The notes under the pieces: model-generated
Seen by the model: only the letters and a program-made list of their open reading frames with translations
Database searches by the model: none
Told to the model about the DNA's origin: nothing
In this document: piece by piece, positions 8,036 through 17,806 of the stretch
Layout: each line of letters opens with the position of its first letter
How positions within the stretch are numbered: the first letter of the stretch is position 1
Position numbers and translations under genes: made by a program
From: Poriferisodalis sp965205175
Lineage (GTDB): Bacteria; Actinomycetota; Acidimicrobiia; Acidimicrobiales; Poriferisodalaceae
Reading direction: 5' to 3'
Assembly (NCBI RefSeq): GCF_965205175.1
Contig: NZ_OZ242038.1
Location: 434,001 to 498,000 of the forward strand
DNA length: 64,000 bases

Positions 8036-10624
8036 ATGATGGAACTCAAGGAATACCAGCAAGAAGCGCTCGCACGCTTCTCACGCTGGCGCAACGCGCT
8101 CGGCCAGGCGCAGACGCAGACTGAGAAGTTGAGAGAGAAGTTGAGAACGGTCCTGACGGACTCCGATTCGGAACATCAACGGCTGCTGCTCAACGTTCCT
8201 CGAACTGCCTGGAAGAACTTGAGCGAAGTTGACGACTTGCCGAGGGCAGGCCGCGAGCACATACCGCGAACCGACGGGCAGGGCAGGGCCATACCCCATG
8301 TCTGTTTCAAAGTGCCTACCGGCGGCGGGAAAACCCTGCTGGGCGCGGGCGCACTGGAACGGCTGAGCCAAAGCACCGGGCTCGTTCTGTGGTTCGTGCC
8401 GTCCAAGGCGATCTATGCGCAGACGAAGTCCGCCCTGTGGAATCGCCAGCACCCCTATCGGCAGATGCTGGAACGCGCCAGCGGGGGCCGCGTCAAGGTG
8501 CTCGAGAAGGACGATCGTTTCACACGCGATGACGCCCAGCACCATCTGTGCGTCATGCTCATCTCGCTGCACGGCGCGAACCGCAAGAAGAACAAGGACT
8601 ATCTGCGGATGTTCCGCGACACTGCCAAGTATCCCAGCTTCTTCCCGGACGACGACGACCTCGTGGCACAGCACCAGATGATGCGAGAGCATCCCGATCT
8701 TGAGACCGTCGGCGGCAACCGCCCGAAGCAGAGCCTCGCGAACGTGTTCAAGCTGGTGCGCCCCGTCGCAGTGCTCGACGAGGCACACAAGGCATACGGC
8801 GCGAAAAAGGGCGCGGAAGAGGAGTTCGTCGGAGCGATCAGCCGTTTCAATCCGAGCCTCGTGATCGAGCTGTCAGCGACGCCCCATGCCGGCATCAGCA
8901 ACCTGCTGGTCGACATCGGAGGACCAGCGCTGAAGCGCGAACAGATGATCAAGCTGCCCATCCAGGTACGCACTACTACCGACACGGGCTGGCGGCAGAC
9001 CCTGACCCTAGCCTTTGACGAGCGGGAAAACTTGGAGCACGCGGCGGTCGCCTACGCCGAGGACGGCGGGCGCTACATCCGGCCTATCGCGGTGGTCCGT
9101 GTGGAGCGTACGGGCAAAGAGCAGCGCGATGCCGGCCGGATTCACGCCGAGGACGCACGCGAGCATCTGCTCGCGCTGGGTGTGCCTGCCGATCAGATCG
9201 CAATCAAGTCAGCCGAAGTCGACGAGGTAACGGGCCTTGACCTCATGTCACCGTACTCGCCCGTGCGGTGGATCATCACCAAGTCGGCCTTGATGGAGGG
9301 CTGGGACTGCGCCTTCGCCTATCTGCTGGTGGTGCTCGACAACACCGGCTCCAAGCGCGCTATCACCCAGCTGGTCGGGCGCGTGATGCGTCAACCATAC
9401 GCTCGAAGGACTGGAATCGCGAGCCTCGATCAATGCTACGTCTACTGCACGGAAACCGCCGTCAGCGAGGCGATGGCACATGTGAAGAGTGGCCTGGAAC
9501 ACGAGGGGCTCGGCGACCTGAGCGATGACGTGAGCGGCGATTCGCCCGACATGCAAGTCATCCGATTGTCGCGGCGGCCAGCCTTGGCGAATTCGGAAAT
9601 TCGGCTTCCCCGAGTGTTGCACCGGGGCACCGACGGTTCGACCGGGGCACCGGCGTGGATCGACTTGGATTACCAGCGCCACATTCTCTCCCACATCGAC
9701 TGGAACGACATCCAGATCACCGGCACACGGCAGTCGCTGCCTCAGCAACCATTGATGCACTATGGGACCGTCGACTTCGAGGAACAAGGTACTTTGACAG
9801 CGGGGACGGGCCGAACCGAGAGGCTGCCCGATCCGTCGCCGCTACTGTCGTGGTATGCGCGCCGTCTCGCCGACTTGGCGCCCAATCCGTGGCAGGCGGC
9901 TCGCGTCGCGTCCGAGGCGCTCAAGGACCTGCGTGCCGGTGACCTCTCGGACGCACAGATCTACGGACAGCGCGCGGCGCTGGCCGAAAGCCTGAGGCTG
10001 GAGGTACAGCGGCAAATCAACACGCAATCAGAGCAAATGTTCCGCGACAAACTGACGACGGGCGAGATGCGCTTCTCACTCGACACGAGTCTTCCCAGTC
10101 ATTTGCTGCGAGCCGACCCGTACGAGATCGCGCTGTCCAACGCTCATGAACTCCAGCCGAGCGTCGGCACGCAGCTGCAGTTGTCCTTGATGGTGCCCAT
10201 GATCGAGGAACAGTTCGATTCAGAGCTGGAAAAGCGTTTTGCCTTCTACCTAGACGGACACAACGCGCTGAAATGGTGGCACCGGGTAGCGGCACGCCAG
10301 AGCGACGAGTACTTCTTGCGTGGCTGGAAGCCGGAACGCATCTGGCCCGATTTCATCGCCATGGCATCGCCGGAAAGCGGGTGTTCGCATCTACTGGTCT
10401 TCGAGCTCAAGGGCGATCATCTGGCCGGATCAGAGGACACGGAGTACAAGCAGAAAGTGCTGCAGGTGCTTGAAGAGGCGTTCACTGCCGACAGTGCCTT
10501 CGACGACAGTGGTAGGGACTGCGGTGTCATGACTGTTCACAACGGCCCGATGCGCGGTGCGTTTCGGATGGTGTTCGATCAGCGACCGTTCGACATCGTG
10601 GATCAGGCCCTGGGACTCATATGA
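8036..10624 (+). CDS. res: Type III restriction enzyme helicase/nuclease (Res)
   Basis: An 862-residue superfamily 2 helicase-nuclease. Walker A (VPTGGGKT) is at residues 93-100, the DEAH box (VLDEAHKAYG) near 246, and the motif III-like LSATPHAG near 280. A helicase motif VI-like TQLVGRVMRQP follows. The C-terminus has a PD-(D/E)XK-type nuclease signature (PDFIAMASPES... LLVFELKG), where Asp, Glu and Lys would be the metal-binding and catalytic residues. A GA-rich ribosome-binding stretch (GAGGGGCGAGGG) precedes the tandem ATGs at 8036 and 8039; either may be used. It forms a two-gene operon with mod. Length and motif set are usual for Res, so the system looks intact. Confidence 0.95.
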   Translation: MMELKEYQQEALARFSRWRNALGQAQTQTEKLREKLRTVLTDSDSEHQRLLLNVPRTAWKNLSEVDDLPRAGREHIPRTDGQGRAIPHVCFKVPTGGGKTLLGAGALERLSQSTGLVLWFVPSKAIYAQTKSALWNRQHPYRQMLERASGGRVKVLEKDDRFTRDDAQHHLCVMLISLHGANRKKNKDYLRMFRDTAKYPSFFPDDDDLVAQHQMMREHPDLETVGGNRPKQSLANVFKLVRPVAVLDEAHKAYGAKKGAEEEFVGAISRFNPSLVIELSATPHAGISNLLVDIGGPALKREQMIKLPIQVRTTTDTGWRQTLTLAFDERENLEHAAVAYAEDGGRYIRPIAVVRVERTGKEQRDAGRIHAEDAREHLLALGVPADQIAIKSAEVDEVTGLDLMSPYSPVRWIITKSALMEGWDCAFAYLLVVLDNTGSKRAITQLVGRVMRQPYARRTGIASLDQCYVYCTETAVSEAMAHVKSGLEHEGLGDLSDDVSGDSPDMQVIRLSRRPALANSEIRLPRVLHRGTDGSTGAPAWIDLDYQRHILSHIDWNDIQITGTRQSLPQQPLMHYGTVDFEEQGTLTAGTGRTERLPDPSPLLSWYARRLADLAPNPWQAARVASEALKDLRAGDLSDAQIYGQRAALAESLRLEVQRQINTQSEQMFRDKLTTGEMRFSLDTSLPSHLLRADPYEIALSNAHELQPSVGTQLQLSLMVPMIEEQFDSELEKRFAFYLDGHNALKWWHRVAARQSDEYFLRGWKPERIWPDFIAMASPESGCSHLLVFELKGDHLAGSEDTEYKQKVLQVLEEAFTADSAFDDSGRDCGVMTVHNGPMRGAFRMVFDQRPFDIVDQALGLI

Positions 10625-10752
10625 TAGGGTTGCGCATTTGCGTTGCGCCGTAGGTTATCCGATCTTGCCGCCTTGACTTCAATCGGAGCGCCCACTGCTG
10701 CAAGCGAAGTGCGTAGCGGTTACCAGCAAGCCAGCCAACAACGGCGTAAAGG

Positions 10753-13527
10753 CTACTCGGCGGGCTTGGGCGGCTTGGGTGCCCTCAACTGGCCCGCTTC
10801 GTTCGCACCCCAGCACGTGACGGACCGGTCTTCGCGTATGGCGCACGAATGCCTCTCGCCTGCGGCGACCATCGTGAACTTGCCTTCAGGTGCAGTCGTC
10901 TGGCCTTCTTGGAAATACGGATTGTTGCTTGCACCGCCCCAACACGTGATGGAGTTGTCGACGCGCGACCCACATGAATGAGATCTGCCAGCAGAGATAG
11001 CGCTGAACTGACCGTTCGGTGCATCGAGATTCCCAAACGGATTCGGGAAGTGCGAGCGATGGTTCCAGCAATCCACCGTTCCGTCAATGCGTAATCCGCA
11101 AGAAAAAAGCCTGCCCGCAGAGAGCGCACTGAATCGGCCGTCCGGATGCGGCGTCACAGTGTCTCCCCAGCAGACGATCTTGCCGTTCGTGCGCAAAGCG
11201 CATGCATAGTCATGTCCCACCGACACTGCGGTGAACTGACCGGTTGGACTGTCACTGACCACTCCCCAGGCGCCCGATCCCCAACAGATGACTGTCTTGT
11301 CAGAGCGCACACCGCACGCATCCCTCATGCCTGCCGCTATTGCGACGAATTTGCCGCTTGGCGCATCCCTCAGATTGTCGCGTTTGCGTCCTCCCCAGCA
11401 CTCGACGGCGTCATCAGTTCTCAGCCCGCAAGAATACTGATACCCAGAAGCCACGGCGCTGAATCCGCCGGTCGGTACATTGCTGACTTGGCCCATATAG
11501 TCAGAACCCCAGCAGGCAATAGTACCGTCCGTGCGCAACCCGCACGAATGAAGTTCACCGGCCGATATCGCAGTGAAGTGGTTCACTGGAGAGTTATCGG
11601 GCTCGCTGTCAGGCGGCCTCGATTGACCAGTGCTGTTGTCACCCCAGCAATCGACGCTGCCGTCAGTACGCAACCCGCACGAATGCGAAACACCGGGGAA
11701 GACAGCAGTGAACGGACCCGGGTGAGGATCCGCTGCACCATGCAACTCGCTCCCCCAGCACTCGACGTCGCCGTCAGATCTCACACCGCAGGCACTAGAA
11801 ACATTGACGGCAACATTGGTGAACTTGCCCGAAGGCGCATGAGCAACCCGGCCGAGTGAATGCCACGACCCGTTGGCTCCGTTGTCTCCCCAGCATTCAA
11901 TGCTGCCACTGACGCGCAAGCCGCAGGCAAAGGACTCGCCCGCCGACACCACGGTGAACTTGCCCGAGGGCGGGTCAACCACTTTTCGATACGGCGCTTG
12001 GCCACCCCAGCACGCGACAGTGCCGTCGATGCGCAGCCCGCACGAATAGTAATAGCCAGCGGACACAGCGCTGAACTTGCCGGACGGTGCCTTAATTGCA
12101 GACGCTTTGGACCGCTTCGGGTTCGCGTCTCTCCGGCTGTCACCCCAGCAAACGATTTCGCCGTTCGTACGGAGCCCGCAGGTATGGGTACCACCCGCGG
12201 ACACTGCGGCGAACTTGCCGGAGGGCACATCAAGCTGCCCATTGCGGTTGTCTCCCCAGCAGGTGATGGTACCGTCCGCTCGCAATGCGCAGGTATGCCC
12301 GTCGTGTCCTGAGATTGCGGTGAATTTGCCGGACGGAGCGTTGAGCAGGTTGCTGCGCACCCAGGTCCCCAAGGATTCCGAATAATAGGAATGGCCGCCA
12401 CTTCCCCAGCAGGTGATGGCGCCGTCGGTGCGCAGCCCGCAGGTATGGACTCGCCCTGCTGCTACCGAGACGTATTTGTCTGGTTCGGGGTCGGTGGTGG
12501 AGGCGCCGTAGGCTTCGGGGTCGTCGTTGGTGATGGTGCCGATGGCTTCGAGAGAGCCTGCGCCGCCTGCGAAGGTGACGCGGCTGTCTGCTGTTCGCAG
12601 GTTCTTGAGCCGCAGGATCAGCGTCTCGTCCGGCTCGGGCGTGTCGTCGCCGACGACCTTCACCACGACCGTGCGGGCGAGCTGGTCGCCTGTCGCGCCG
12701 GCTGGGAACACTACGCGTCGTCTGGCGAAGCCGACATAGTCGCGTTCCGCGCTGCTCTGGGAACGCGTCGCGGTGGTGCGGCCGTTGGGCGACACCGCCG
12801 ATGCCTGCACCGTCACCGCATCGCTCGGCGTCCCGCTCAGCGATACGGTGAACTCGAGTTCGGCATGTCCGCTGTCGCCCTCAGCCACGCTCGCGTCGCC
12901 GACCGACACGGTCAGCACCGACGGATAGGCAGTCGTAGTCGTGGTGGTCGGCGGCGCAGTGGTCGTAGTCGTCGTGGTGGTGGTAGTCGTGGTGGTGGAC
13001 GTGGTCGTGGTCGGCGGCGCAGTGGTCGTGGTCGGCGGCGCAGTGGTCGTGGTAGTGGTAGTCGTCGTCGTGGTGGCGTCTTGCTGCTGGGCCTGGGGCT
13101 CGCCGCCGAGCGCTGCGGGGGCCTTGAATTTGGCCGTGGCGGCGGTGCCCCACCGGCTGCACTCCGTCGAGTATGCGTACACCTGCACCTTGTACCTAGC
13201 ACCCGTCTCGTACTTCGCGTCAGCGGTCAAGTCCAGCACCAAGCCGCTGCCCGGAAACGGCACGCCCTCTTGCGCGACCGCGTCGCCGCTCCTGTCATGG
13301 ACGTACACCCAGTAGTCAGACGTCGCGCAGCTTGGCCCTTTGCGCTTCTTGCGCGGCTCGTCGCCGCGCGTCCACGACAGCGACACACTTCCATCGCGGA
13401 CTGACGCTGCGAGCTTGATCAAGGCGTCCACCGACACCGCAGACGCCTCCGCAGCAGCAGGCTGCGGAACCACAGCCGCCACACCCGCCAACAACGCCGA
13501 CACCAGCACGCAACGCACAAACCGCAT
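10753..13527 (-). CDS. Secreted RCC1-repeat protein with Calx-beta domain (14 blades)
   Basis: A 924-residue exported protein. In order: a signal peptide (positive start, hydrophobic stretch, cleavage likely near residue 26 after PAAAEA); an FN3-like or jelly-roll region to about 130; a Thr/Pro linker; a Calx-beta domain (TVSVGDASVAEGDSGHAEL onward, ending in ATGTITNDDP); then RCC1-type repeats. I count 14 blade signatures of the form C-G-L-R-x-D-G-x-x-x-C-W-G, i.e. two seven-bladed propellers. The paired Cys in each blade suggest disulfides outside the cell. There is no LPXTG motif or C-terminal membrane anchor. It is a paralogue of the two genes at 21.7-29.5 kb and has a short version (3 units) of the same 8-bp repeat upstream. 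An adhesion or host-interaction role is inference. Confidence 0.85.
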   Translation of the reverse strand: MRFVRCVLVSALLAGVAAVVPQPAAAEASAVSVDALIKLAASVRDGSVSLSWTRGDEPRKKRKGPSCATSDYWVYVHDRSGDAVAQEGVPFPGSGLVLDLTADAKYETGARYKVQVYAYSTECSRWGTAATAKFKAPAALGGEPQAQQQDATTTTTTTTTTTAPPTTTTAPPTTTTSTTTTTTTTTTTTTAPPTTTTTTAYPSVLTVSVGDASVAEGDSGHAELEFTVSLSGTPSDAVTVQASAVSPNGRTTATRSQSSAERDYVGFARRRVVFPAGATGDQLARTVVVKVVGDDTPEPDETLILRLKNLRTADSRVTFAGGAGSLEAIGTITNDDPEAYGASTTDPEPDKYVSVAAGRVHTCGLRTDGAITCWGSGGHSYYSESLGTWVRSNLLNAPSGKFTAISGHDGHTCALRADGTITCWGDNRNGQLDVPSGKFAAVSAGGTHTCGLRTNGEIVCWGDSRRDANPKRSKASAIKAPSGKFSAVSAGYYYSCGLRIDGTVACWGGQAPYRKVVDPPSGKFTVVSAGESFACGLRVSGSIECWGDNGANGSWHSLGRVAHAPSGKFTNVAVNVSSACGVRSDGDVECWGSELHGAADPHPGPFTAVFPGVSHSCGLRTDGSVDCWGDNSTGQSRPPDSEPDNSPVNHFTAISAGELHSCGLRTDGTIACWGSDYMGQVSNVPTGGFSAVASGYQYSCGLRTDDAVECWGGRKRDNLRDAPSGKFVAIAAGMRDACGVRSDKTVICWGSGAWGVVSDSPTGQFTAVSVGHDYACALRTNGKIVCWGDTVTPHPDGRFSALSAGRLFSCGLRIDGTVDCWNHRSHFPNPFGNLDAPNGQFSAISAGRSHSCGSRVDNSITCWGGASNNPYFQEGQTTAPEGKFTMVAAGERHSCAIREDRSVTCWGANEAGQLRAPKPPKPAE

Positions 13528-13580
13528 CAGAACCAGCCCCTCTCGATCACCCGATCACCCGAAGCGAACAGACTACACTC

Positions 13581-13606
13581 GCAGGGCCGCAGGGCCACAG
13601 GGCCAC
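13581..13606 (-). repeat. Short 8-bp repeat array upstream of the 10.7-13.5 kb RCC1 gene
   Basis: Read on the minus strand this is GTGGCCCT, GTGGCCCT, GCGGCCCT and a partial unit, about 3 copies, one degenerate. It starts directly after a -10-like TAAGGT (13610-13605), the same arrangement as in the two longer arrays upstream of the paralogous genes at 21.7 and 25.8 kb. Confidence 0.7.
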
Positions 13607-13785
13607 CTTAGCGCGCCGCAGAATGGCGGGTACCTGCGGTTCGGGAACGAACACCAAACGCGGAACCGCACACCGCGGCGAGACGGCGGGCGACCACAAC
13701 AGCATCAGCAACGAACGAGATCGCCGTTGCGACGGTGTACGTGAGGTCGCGCGCACCCGAACCGCGCTGAGCCGCGCTGTTCGGG

Positions 13786-14487
13786 CTAGCGCAGGCCGAT
13801 GCGGTCGGCCACCGTGGCGGTGTCGGCCAGCAGACCCGTATAGAACGCGCCGAAGGTGCCATAGATAGCGCTGGCTTCGTCGTAACGCATCGTGTACACA
13901 ACGTCCTTGAGGTCGTCGAGGTGCTCGCCGAACAGCGTGACGCCCCACTCGAAGTCGTCGACTCCGGTGGACCCGGTGACGACCTGCAGGATCCGGCCGC
14001 GGAAGCGTCGGCCGGATTTGCCGTGGTCGTACATCAGCTCCCGTCTTGTGTCGTACGGCAGCGTGAACCAGTTGCCGCTGCCGTCGGCTACCGCCTCGCG
14101 TCGCTTCGACATGGGATAGAAGCAGAACGCCCGCTTGCCCTCGGGCGGCAGCTGCGGGTAGAGCCGAGGCGTCTTCATCTCCGGCGGCAGGTCCGGCGCG
14201 TACTCGCTCACCTCGGTCATTGACACATAGCTGTCGACAACCTCGAGGCCCGCTTGTTGCAGCCGTGTCTGCAAGCTGCGCAGCCGCCACAGATCCGGCC
14301 CGAGCGCCATGAACGCCACGTCGGCCTTGTGCCCCAGCACCGCCACCGTCAGCACCTGATGTTCGCGGTCGACCGTGTCGTCTACGGCCGCCAGCACCGC
14401 TGCACGTTCCGCTGCGGGCGTCAGCTTGCAGAACAGATGCAACACACCCCACCCGACCGAGGTGGTCACTTCCGGCGACGGCAGCAC
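13786..14487 (-). CDS. chdC: Coproheme decarboxylase / chlorite dismutase-family protein (ChdC/HemQ)
   Basis: A 233-residue member of the chlorite dismutase superfamily. The block YPMSKRR (Tyr124) and LMYDHGKSGR (His155) match the catalytic Tyr and the proximal heme-ligand His of coproheme decarboxylases. The C-terminal GSTGVDDFEWGVTLFGEHLDDLKDVVYTMRYDEASAIYGTFGAFYTG block is diagnostic of the family. ChdC converts coproheme III to heme b in the coproporphyrin-dependent pathway of Gram-positive bacteria. True chlorite dismutases carry a conserved distal Arg that I do not see placed here. No other heme gene is adjacent. Length is normal. Confidence 0.9.
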   Translation of the reverse strand: MLPSPEVTTSVGWGVLHLFCKLTPAAERAAVLAAVDDTVDREHQVLTVAVLGHKADVAFMALGPDLWRLRSLQTRLQQAGLEVVDSYVSMTEVSEYAPDLPPEMKTPRLYPQLPPEGKRAFCFYPMSKRREAVADGSGNWFTLPYDTRRELMYDHGKSGRRFRGRILQVVTGSTGVDDFEWGVTLFGEHLDDLKDVVYTMRYDEASAIYGTFGAFYTGLLADTATVADRIGLR

Positions 14488-14590
14488 TAGCGCAGCCTAG
14501 ATGGCCGGCCCCAAGAGCTATCGGACGCGGGCCACCAAAGCGGGTCGGCGCAGTGCGATCAGGCCTGCGGACAGTGCCACGGCACCAAGG

Positions 14591-14697
14591 CGGGTGGGGG
14601 CAGGGGCCTCCGCGCGCAGTTTTGCGACGCCACACCCTCCCCAGCCCGTAGTACATGCGTCGCAACTGTTTGAGCACGGAGGCCTTGCCCCCACCCG
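14591..14697. repeat. Palindromic interspersed element, copy 1
   Basis: A long imperfect inverted repeat. The left arm is 14592-14628 (begins GGGTGGGGGCAGGGGCCTCC) and the right arm 14659-14696 (ends GCCTTGCCCCCACCC), with a ~30-nt loop between. A second copy is at 33768-33874. The inner arms (GCGCAGTTTTGCGAC and GTCGCAACTGTTTGAGCACG) are identical between copies, while the outermost stem pairs differ in a compensated way. It lies between chdC and fdhD, both minus strand, so it could act as a terminator, a structured RNA or a mobile palindrome. Confidence 0.8.
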
Positions 14698-14776
14698 CCC
14701 GGACCCAAAGGACGACAATGGAACGCGAAGCGGCGCGCCCGCATCAGGCAGTCGACTGCCTCACATGCGCTGGCGC

Positions 14777-15625
14777 TCAGGAACTCGCAGCGACCCGCCG
14801 GCGAGCCTCAGCGGCGCGCTGCGAAACGCCGGCCAGGCTGCCGCAGTAGACGTTCAGCTCATCGCCGCGTGCGAAGCCTGCCAGCGTGATGGCAGCGGCC
14901 CGCGCCGATTCGATGGCCAGCGAGCTGGGGGCGCTGACAGCCACGAGCGTCCCGATGCCGGCCGCCCACGCCTTTTGCACCATCTCGAAACTGGCCCGCC
15001 CGCTCACGAACAGTGCAACGTCGGCTCCATCGCGCCGCCCGTCGAGCAAGCGGCGACCGATGACCTTGTCCACCGCGTTGTGCCGGCCGATGTCCTCGCG
15101 CACGATGTCGATACGGCCGCAAGCGTCGAACGTGGCGGCGGCATGCAGCCCGCCGGTGCGGCCGAACATCTCCTGCGCTACGGGCATGGCGACGACGGCT
15201 GCGTGAACCGCGGCGACGCTGAATTGGCGGGTGCCAGCGAGCGGCCCGAGTCGCACGGCCATGTCGGTGATGGCCGTGCTGCCGCAGATGCCGCACGCAG
15301 CGCTGACGTTGCCGAGGCGCGGCGTGGGCACGGGCGCTTTGCCGCCGGTCTCGACGGTGACCACGTTGTACTCGAACTCCGCGGCTGGACCCAAGCCGCA
15401 GTAGCGCACGCCGGTCACCAGCGCGCCGCCAAGCAGTCCGTCACCCGCGCAGAAGCCCACCGCCAGCTCGTAGTCGTGGCCCGGGGTGCGCATCGTGGTG
15501 GCCACCACGTGGCCGTCCAAGCGAATCTCAAGCGGCTCTTCCACCACGACCTCATCCGGCGAACGCGCCCAAGTGCCCCCGCGCAACCGGTCCACGAGCA
15601 CCCGCATCGTGCGCCCGCGCCGCAT
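14777..15625 (-). CDS. fdhD: Formate dehydrogenase accessory sulfurtransferase FdhD
   Basis: A 282-residue protein from the ATG at 15625 (an ATG at 15607 is also possible; the frame is open further but lacks family similarity). The EEPLEIRLDG start, the H-D-Y-E-L-A-V-G-F block and the CGICGSTAI motif with its two active-site Cys are characteristic of FdhD. It moves sulfur from a cysteine desulfurase to the molybdenum/bis-MGD cofactor of formate dehydrogenases. The late block RASFEMVQKAWAAGIGTLVAVSAPSSLAIE is also conserved. No formate dehydrogenase gene is in this window, so its client must be elsewhere. Length is typical. Confidence 0.93.
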   Translation of the reverse strand: MRRGRTMRVLVDRLRGGTWARSPDEVVVEEPLEIRLDGHVVATTMRTPGHDYELAVGFCAGDGLLGGALVTGVRYCGLGPAAEFEYNVVTVETGGKAPVPTPRLGNVSAACGICGSTAITDMAVRLGPLAGTRQFSVAAVHAAVVAMPVAQEMFGRTGGLHAAATFDACGRIDIVREDIGRHNAVDKVIGRRLLDGRRDGADVALFVSGRASFEMVQKAWAAGIGTLVAVSAPSSLAIESARAAAITLAGFARGDELNVYCGSLAGVSQRAAEARRRVAASS

Positions 15626-15940
15626 GCGCTCAGCGTACCCGCAGTCCCGCAACGGCCCAGTGCAAGTGGCTGCGCAGAGCGCTCGGGGCCGGGGCCTCGT
15701 GGGGCATGAACCGATCGCCATGCAGCGCGAAAAACTCGCCACGGCATCGTCCTTCGACAATGCACTCAGCGCGACAGCGGCACCGTGCGCGACGCGACAC
15801 GACCCGAGTACAGGACCCGGGCCGTGTCGTCACGCCGGACTGCGCCGGACGCACCGGCGGATCCGATGTGCCAGAGAGCTGACGCTTCGAAACGTCCGCT
15901 GGCAGCCGATGTCGGAAAATTGATGCCGAGCAGTCGAAGG
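15626..15940. other. Intergenic region with a hairpin downstream of groEL
   Basis: 315 bp between groEL and fdhD, both minus strand. I see no convincing gene. It contains an inverted repeat GACACGACCCG (15796-15806) / CGGGCCGTGTC (15818-15828) with one mismatch and an 11-nt loop, 113 bp after the groEL stop. It lacks a T tract and might be a terminator or simply part of the fdhD leader. Confidence 0.4.
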
Positions 15941-17560
15941 CTAGAAGTCCATGTCCGGCATGCCAGCAGCGCCGCCGCCGGAATCGGGCTCGTCGCAGAT
16001 CACCGCTTCAGTGGTGAGGAACAGCGCCGCGATCGACGCAGCGTTCTGCAGCGCCGACAGCGTCACCTTGGCAGCGTCGATCACACCCGCCGCAACCAAG
16101 TCCTCGTAGTCGCCGGTGGCGGCGTTCAGGCCAGTGCTGCCTTCGAGCTCGCGCACCTTGCTGACCACCACGCCGCCTTCGAGGCCGGCGTTCTCGGCAA
16201 TCTGCTTCAGCGGGCCGGCCAGCGCGCGCTGGACCAGCCGGGCGCCGGTGGACTCGTCGCCCTCAAGGCCGTCCGCCACTGCACCCACTGCGGCTTCAGC
16301 GCGCACCAAGGTGACGCCGCCGCCGGCCACCACGCCGGCCTCGATGGCCGCCTTGGTGGTGCTGACCGCGTCCTCGATGCGGTGCTTCTTCTCCTTCAGC
16401 TCGACCTCGGTGGCCGCGCCCACGCGCAGCACAGCCACGCCGCCGGAAAGCTTCGCGAGCCGCTCTTGCAGCTTCTCGCGGTCGTAGTCCGAGTCGGTGT
16501 TCTCGATCTCGTTCTTGATCTGCTCGATCCGGCCGCGGACCTCGGCTTCGTCGCCGGCGCCCTCGATGATGGTCGTCTCGTCCTTGGTGACGACCACACG
16601 GCGGGCCGTACCCAGCAGGTCCAGCGTGGTGTTCTCCAGCTTGAGGCCGACATCCTCGCTGATGACCTGGCCGCCCGTGAGAATCGCCATGTCGGCCAGC
16701 ATCGCCTTGCGGCGGTCGCCGAATCCGGGTGCCTTCACCGCAGCAGAGCGGATGGTGCCGCGGATCTTGTTGACGACCAGAGTGGCGAGCGCCTCGCCCT
16801 CCACGTCCTCAGCGACGATCACGAGCGGCTTGCCTGCCTGGGTCACCTTCTCCAGCACCGGCAACACATCGCGGACCGCGGAAATCTTGCCTTGCATGAA
16901 CAGCAGGTAGGCATCCTCGAGCACGGCTTCTTGGGTGTCTGGATCCGTCACGAAGTAGGGCGAGATGTAGCCCTTGTCGAAGCGCATGCCCTCCACCAAG
17001 TCCATCTCGAGGCCGAACGTCTGCGATTCCTCGACGGTGATGACGCCGTCCTTGCCGACCTTGTCGAACGCGTCGCTGATCAGCTGGCCGATGTCGCTGT
17101 CGGCGGCAGAAATCGCAGCCACTTGCGCGACGTGGGTCTTGGAGTCGGTGACGCTGATGGACATGTCCTCGATGGCACCCACGGCGGCCTCGACACCGGC
17201 CTCGATGCCGCGCTTGACCGCCATCGGGTTGGCGCCGGCGGCCACGTTGCGCAGGCCGTCGCGCACCATCGTCCACGCCAGCACGGTGGCGGTGGTGGTG
17301 CCGTCGCCTGCGACGTCGTCGGTCTTCTTGGCGACTTCCTTGACCAGCTCAGCGCCGATGCGCTCGACCGGGTCCTCCAGCTCGATGTCCTTGGCGATGG
17401 ACACGCCGTCGTTGGTGATGGTGGGCGCACCCCACTTCTTGTCGAGCACCACGTTGCGGCCCTTGGGGCCCAGCGTGACGCGGACCGCGTCGGCGAGCTG
17501 GTTCATGCCCGACTCGAGTGCGCGGCGAGCGTTGTCGTCGAAGGTGATCATCTTGGCCAT
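15941..17560 (-). CDS. groL: Chaperonin GroEL (60 kDa)
   Basis: A 539-residue GroEL of normal length, starting MAKMITFDDNARRALESGMN. The ATP-site block GDGTTTATVLA, the conserved VTLGPKGRNVVLDK and the apical/intermediate domain blocks (VEGMRFDKGYISPYF, GGVAVLRVGAATEVELKEKKHRIEDA) are all present. The C-terminus ends GGGAAGMPDMDF rather than in a long GGM tail. No groES lies beside it, so this is a stand-alone groEL, as often seen for the second copy in Actinobacteria. A perfect CIRCE operator lies 61 bp before the start, which predicts repression by HrcA and induction by heat shock. The client range cannot be read from the sequence. Confidence 0.98.
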   Translation of the reverse strand: MAKMITFDDNARRALESGMNQLADAVRVTLGPKGRNVVLDKKWGAPTITNDGVSIAKDIELEDPVERIGAELVKEVAKKTDDVAGDGTTTATVLAWTMVRDGLRNVAAGANPMAVKRGIEAGVEAAVGAIEDMSISVTDSKTHVAQVAAISAADSDIGQLISDAFDKVGKDGVITVEESQTFGLEMDLVEGMRFDKGYISPYFVTDPDTQEAVLEDAYLLFMQGKISAVRDVLPVLEKVTQAGKPLVIVAEDVEGEALATLVVNKIRGTIRSAAVKAPGFGDRRKAMLADMAILTGGQVISEDVGLKLENTTLDLLGTARRVVVTKDETTIIEGAGDEAEVRGRIEQIKNEIENTDSDYDREKLQERLAKLSGGVAVLRVGAATEVELKEKKHRIEDAVSTTKAAIEAGVVAGGGVTLVRAEAAVGAVADGLEGDESTGARLVQRALAGPLKQIAENAGLEGGVVVSKVRELEGSTGLNAATGDYEDLVAAGVIDAAKVTLSALQNAASIAALFLTTEAVICDEPDSGGGAAGMPDMDF

Positions 17561-17621
17561 GTGAAGCGGCTCCTGTCGTTGGGTGGCACTGCTCTGTGCT
17601 GCACTGCTTCGGGCAGCGCGT

Positions 17622-17648
17622 TTAGCACTCTAGGGCCGAGAGTGCTAA
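17622..17648 (-). promoter_or_regulatory. CIRCE operator (HrcA binding site) of groEL
   Basis: Perfect arms TTAGCACTC (17622-17630) and GAGTGCTAA (17640-17648) separated by exactly 9 bp, identical to the CIRCE consensus. It sits 61 bp upstream of the groEL start codon. HrcA binding here blocks transcription at normal temperature. Confidence 0.97.
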
Positions 17649-17806
17649 CCGTCAACTTGCCCCGTCAACTTCCCTCGTCGATTTCACTGGGCGAACTCGC
17701 TCAGTCAGCTCGCCACTGGCCAGCATCACTGGGCATCACGACTCGGCATCACCGCACTACATCAGCACCGCACTGCATCAGCACCATCGCTCCTCCCAAG
17801 GCAGGC

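Noticed and set aside
12881..13202. His/Asp-rich and Pro/Arg-rich frames near the Thr linkers.
   Set aside because: They are alternative-frame translations of Thr-codon repeats.
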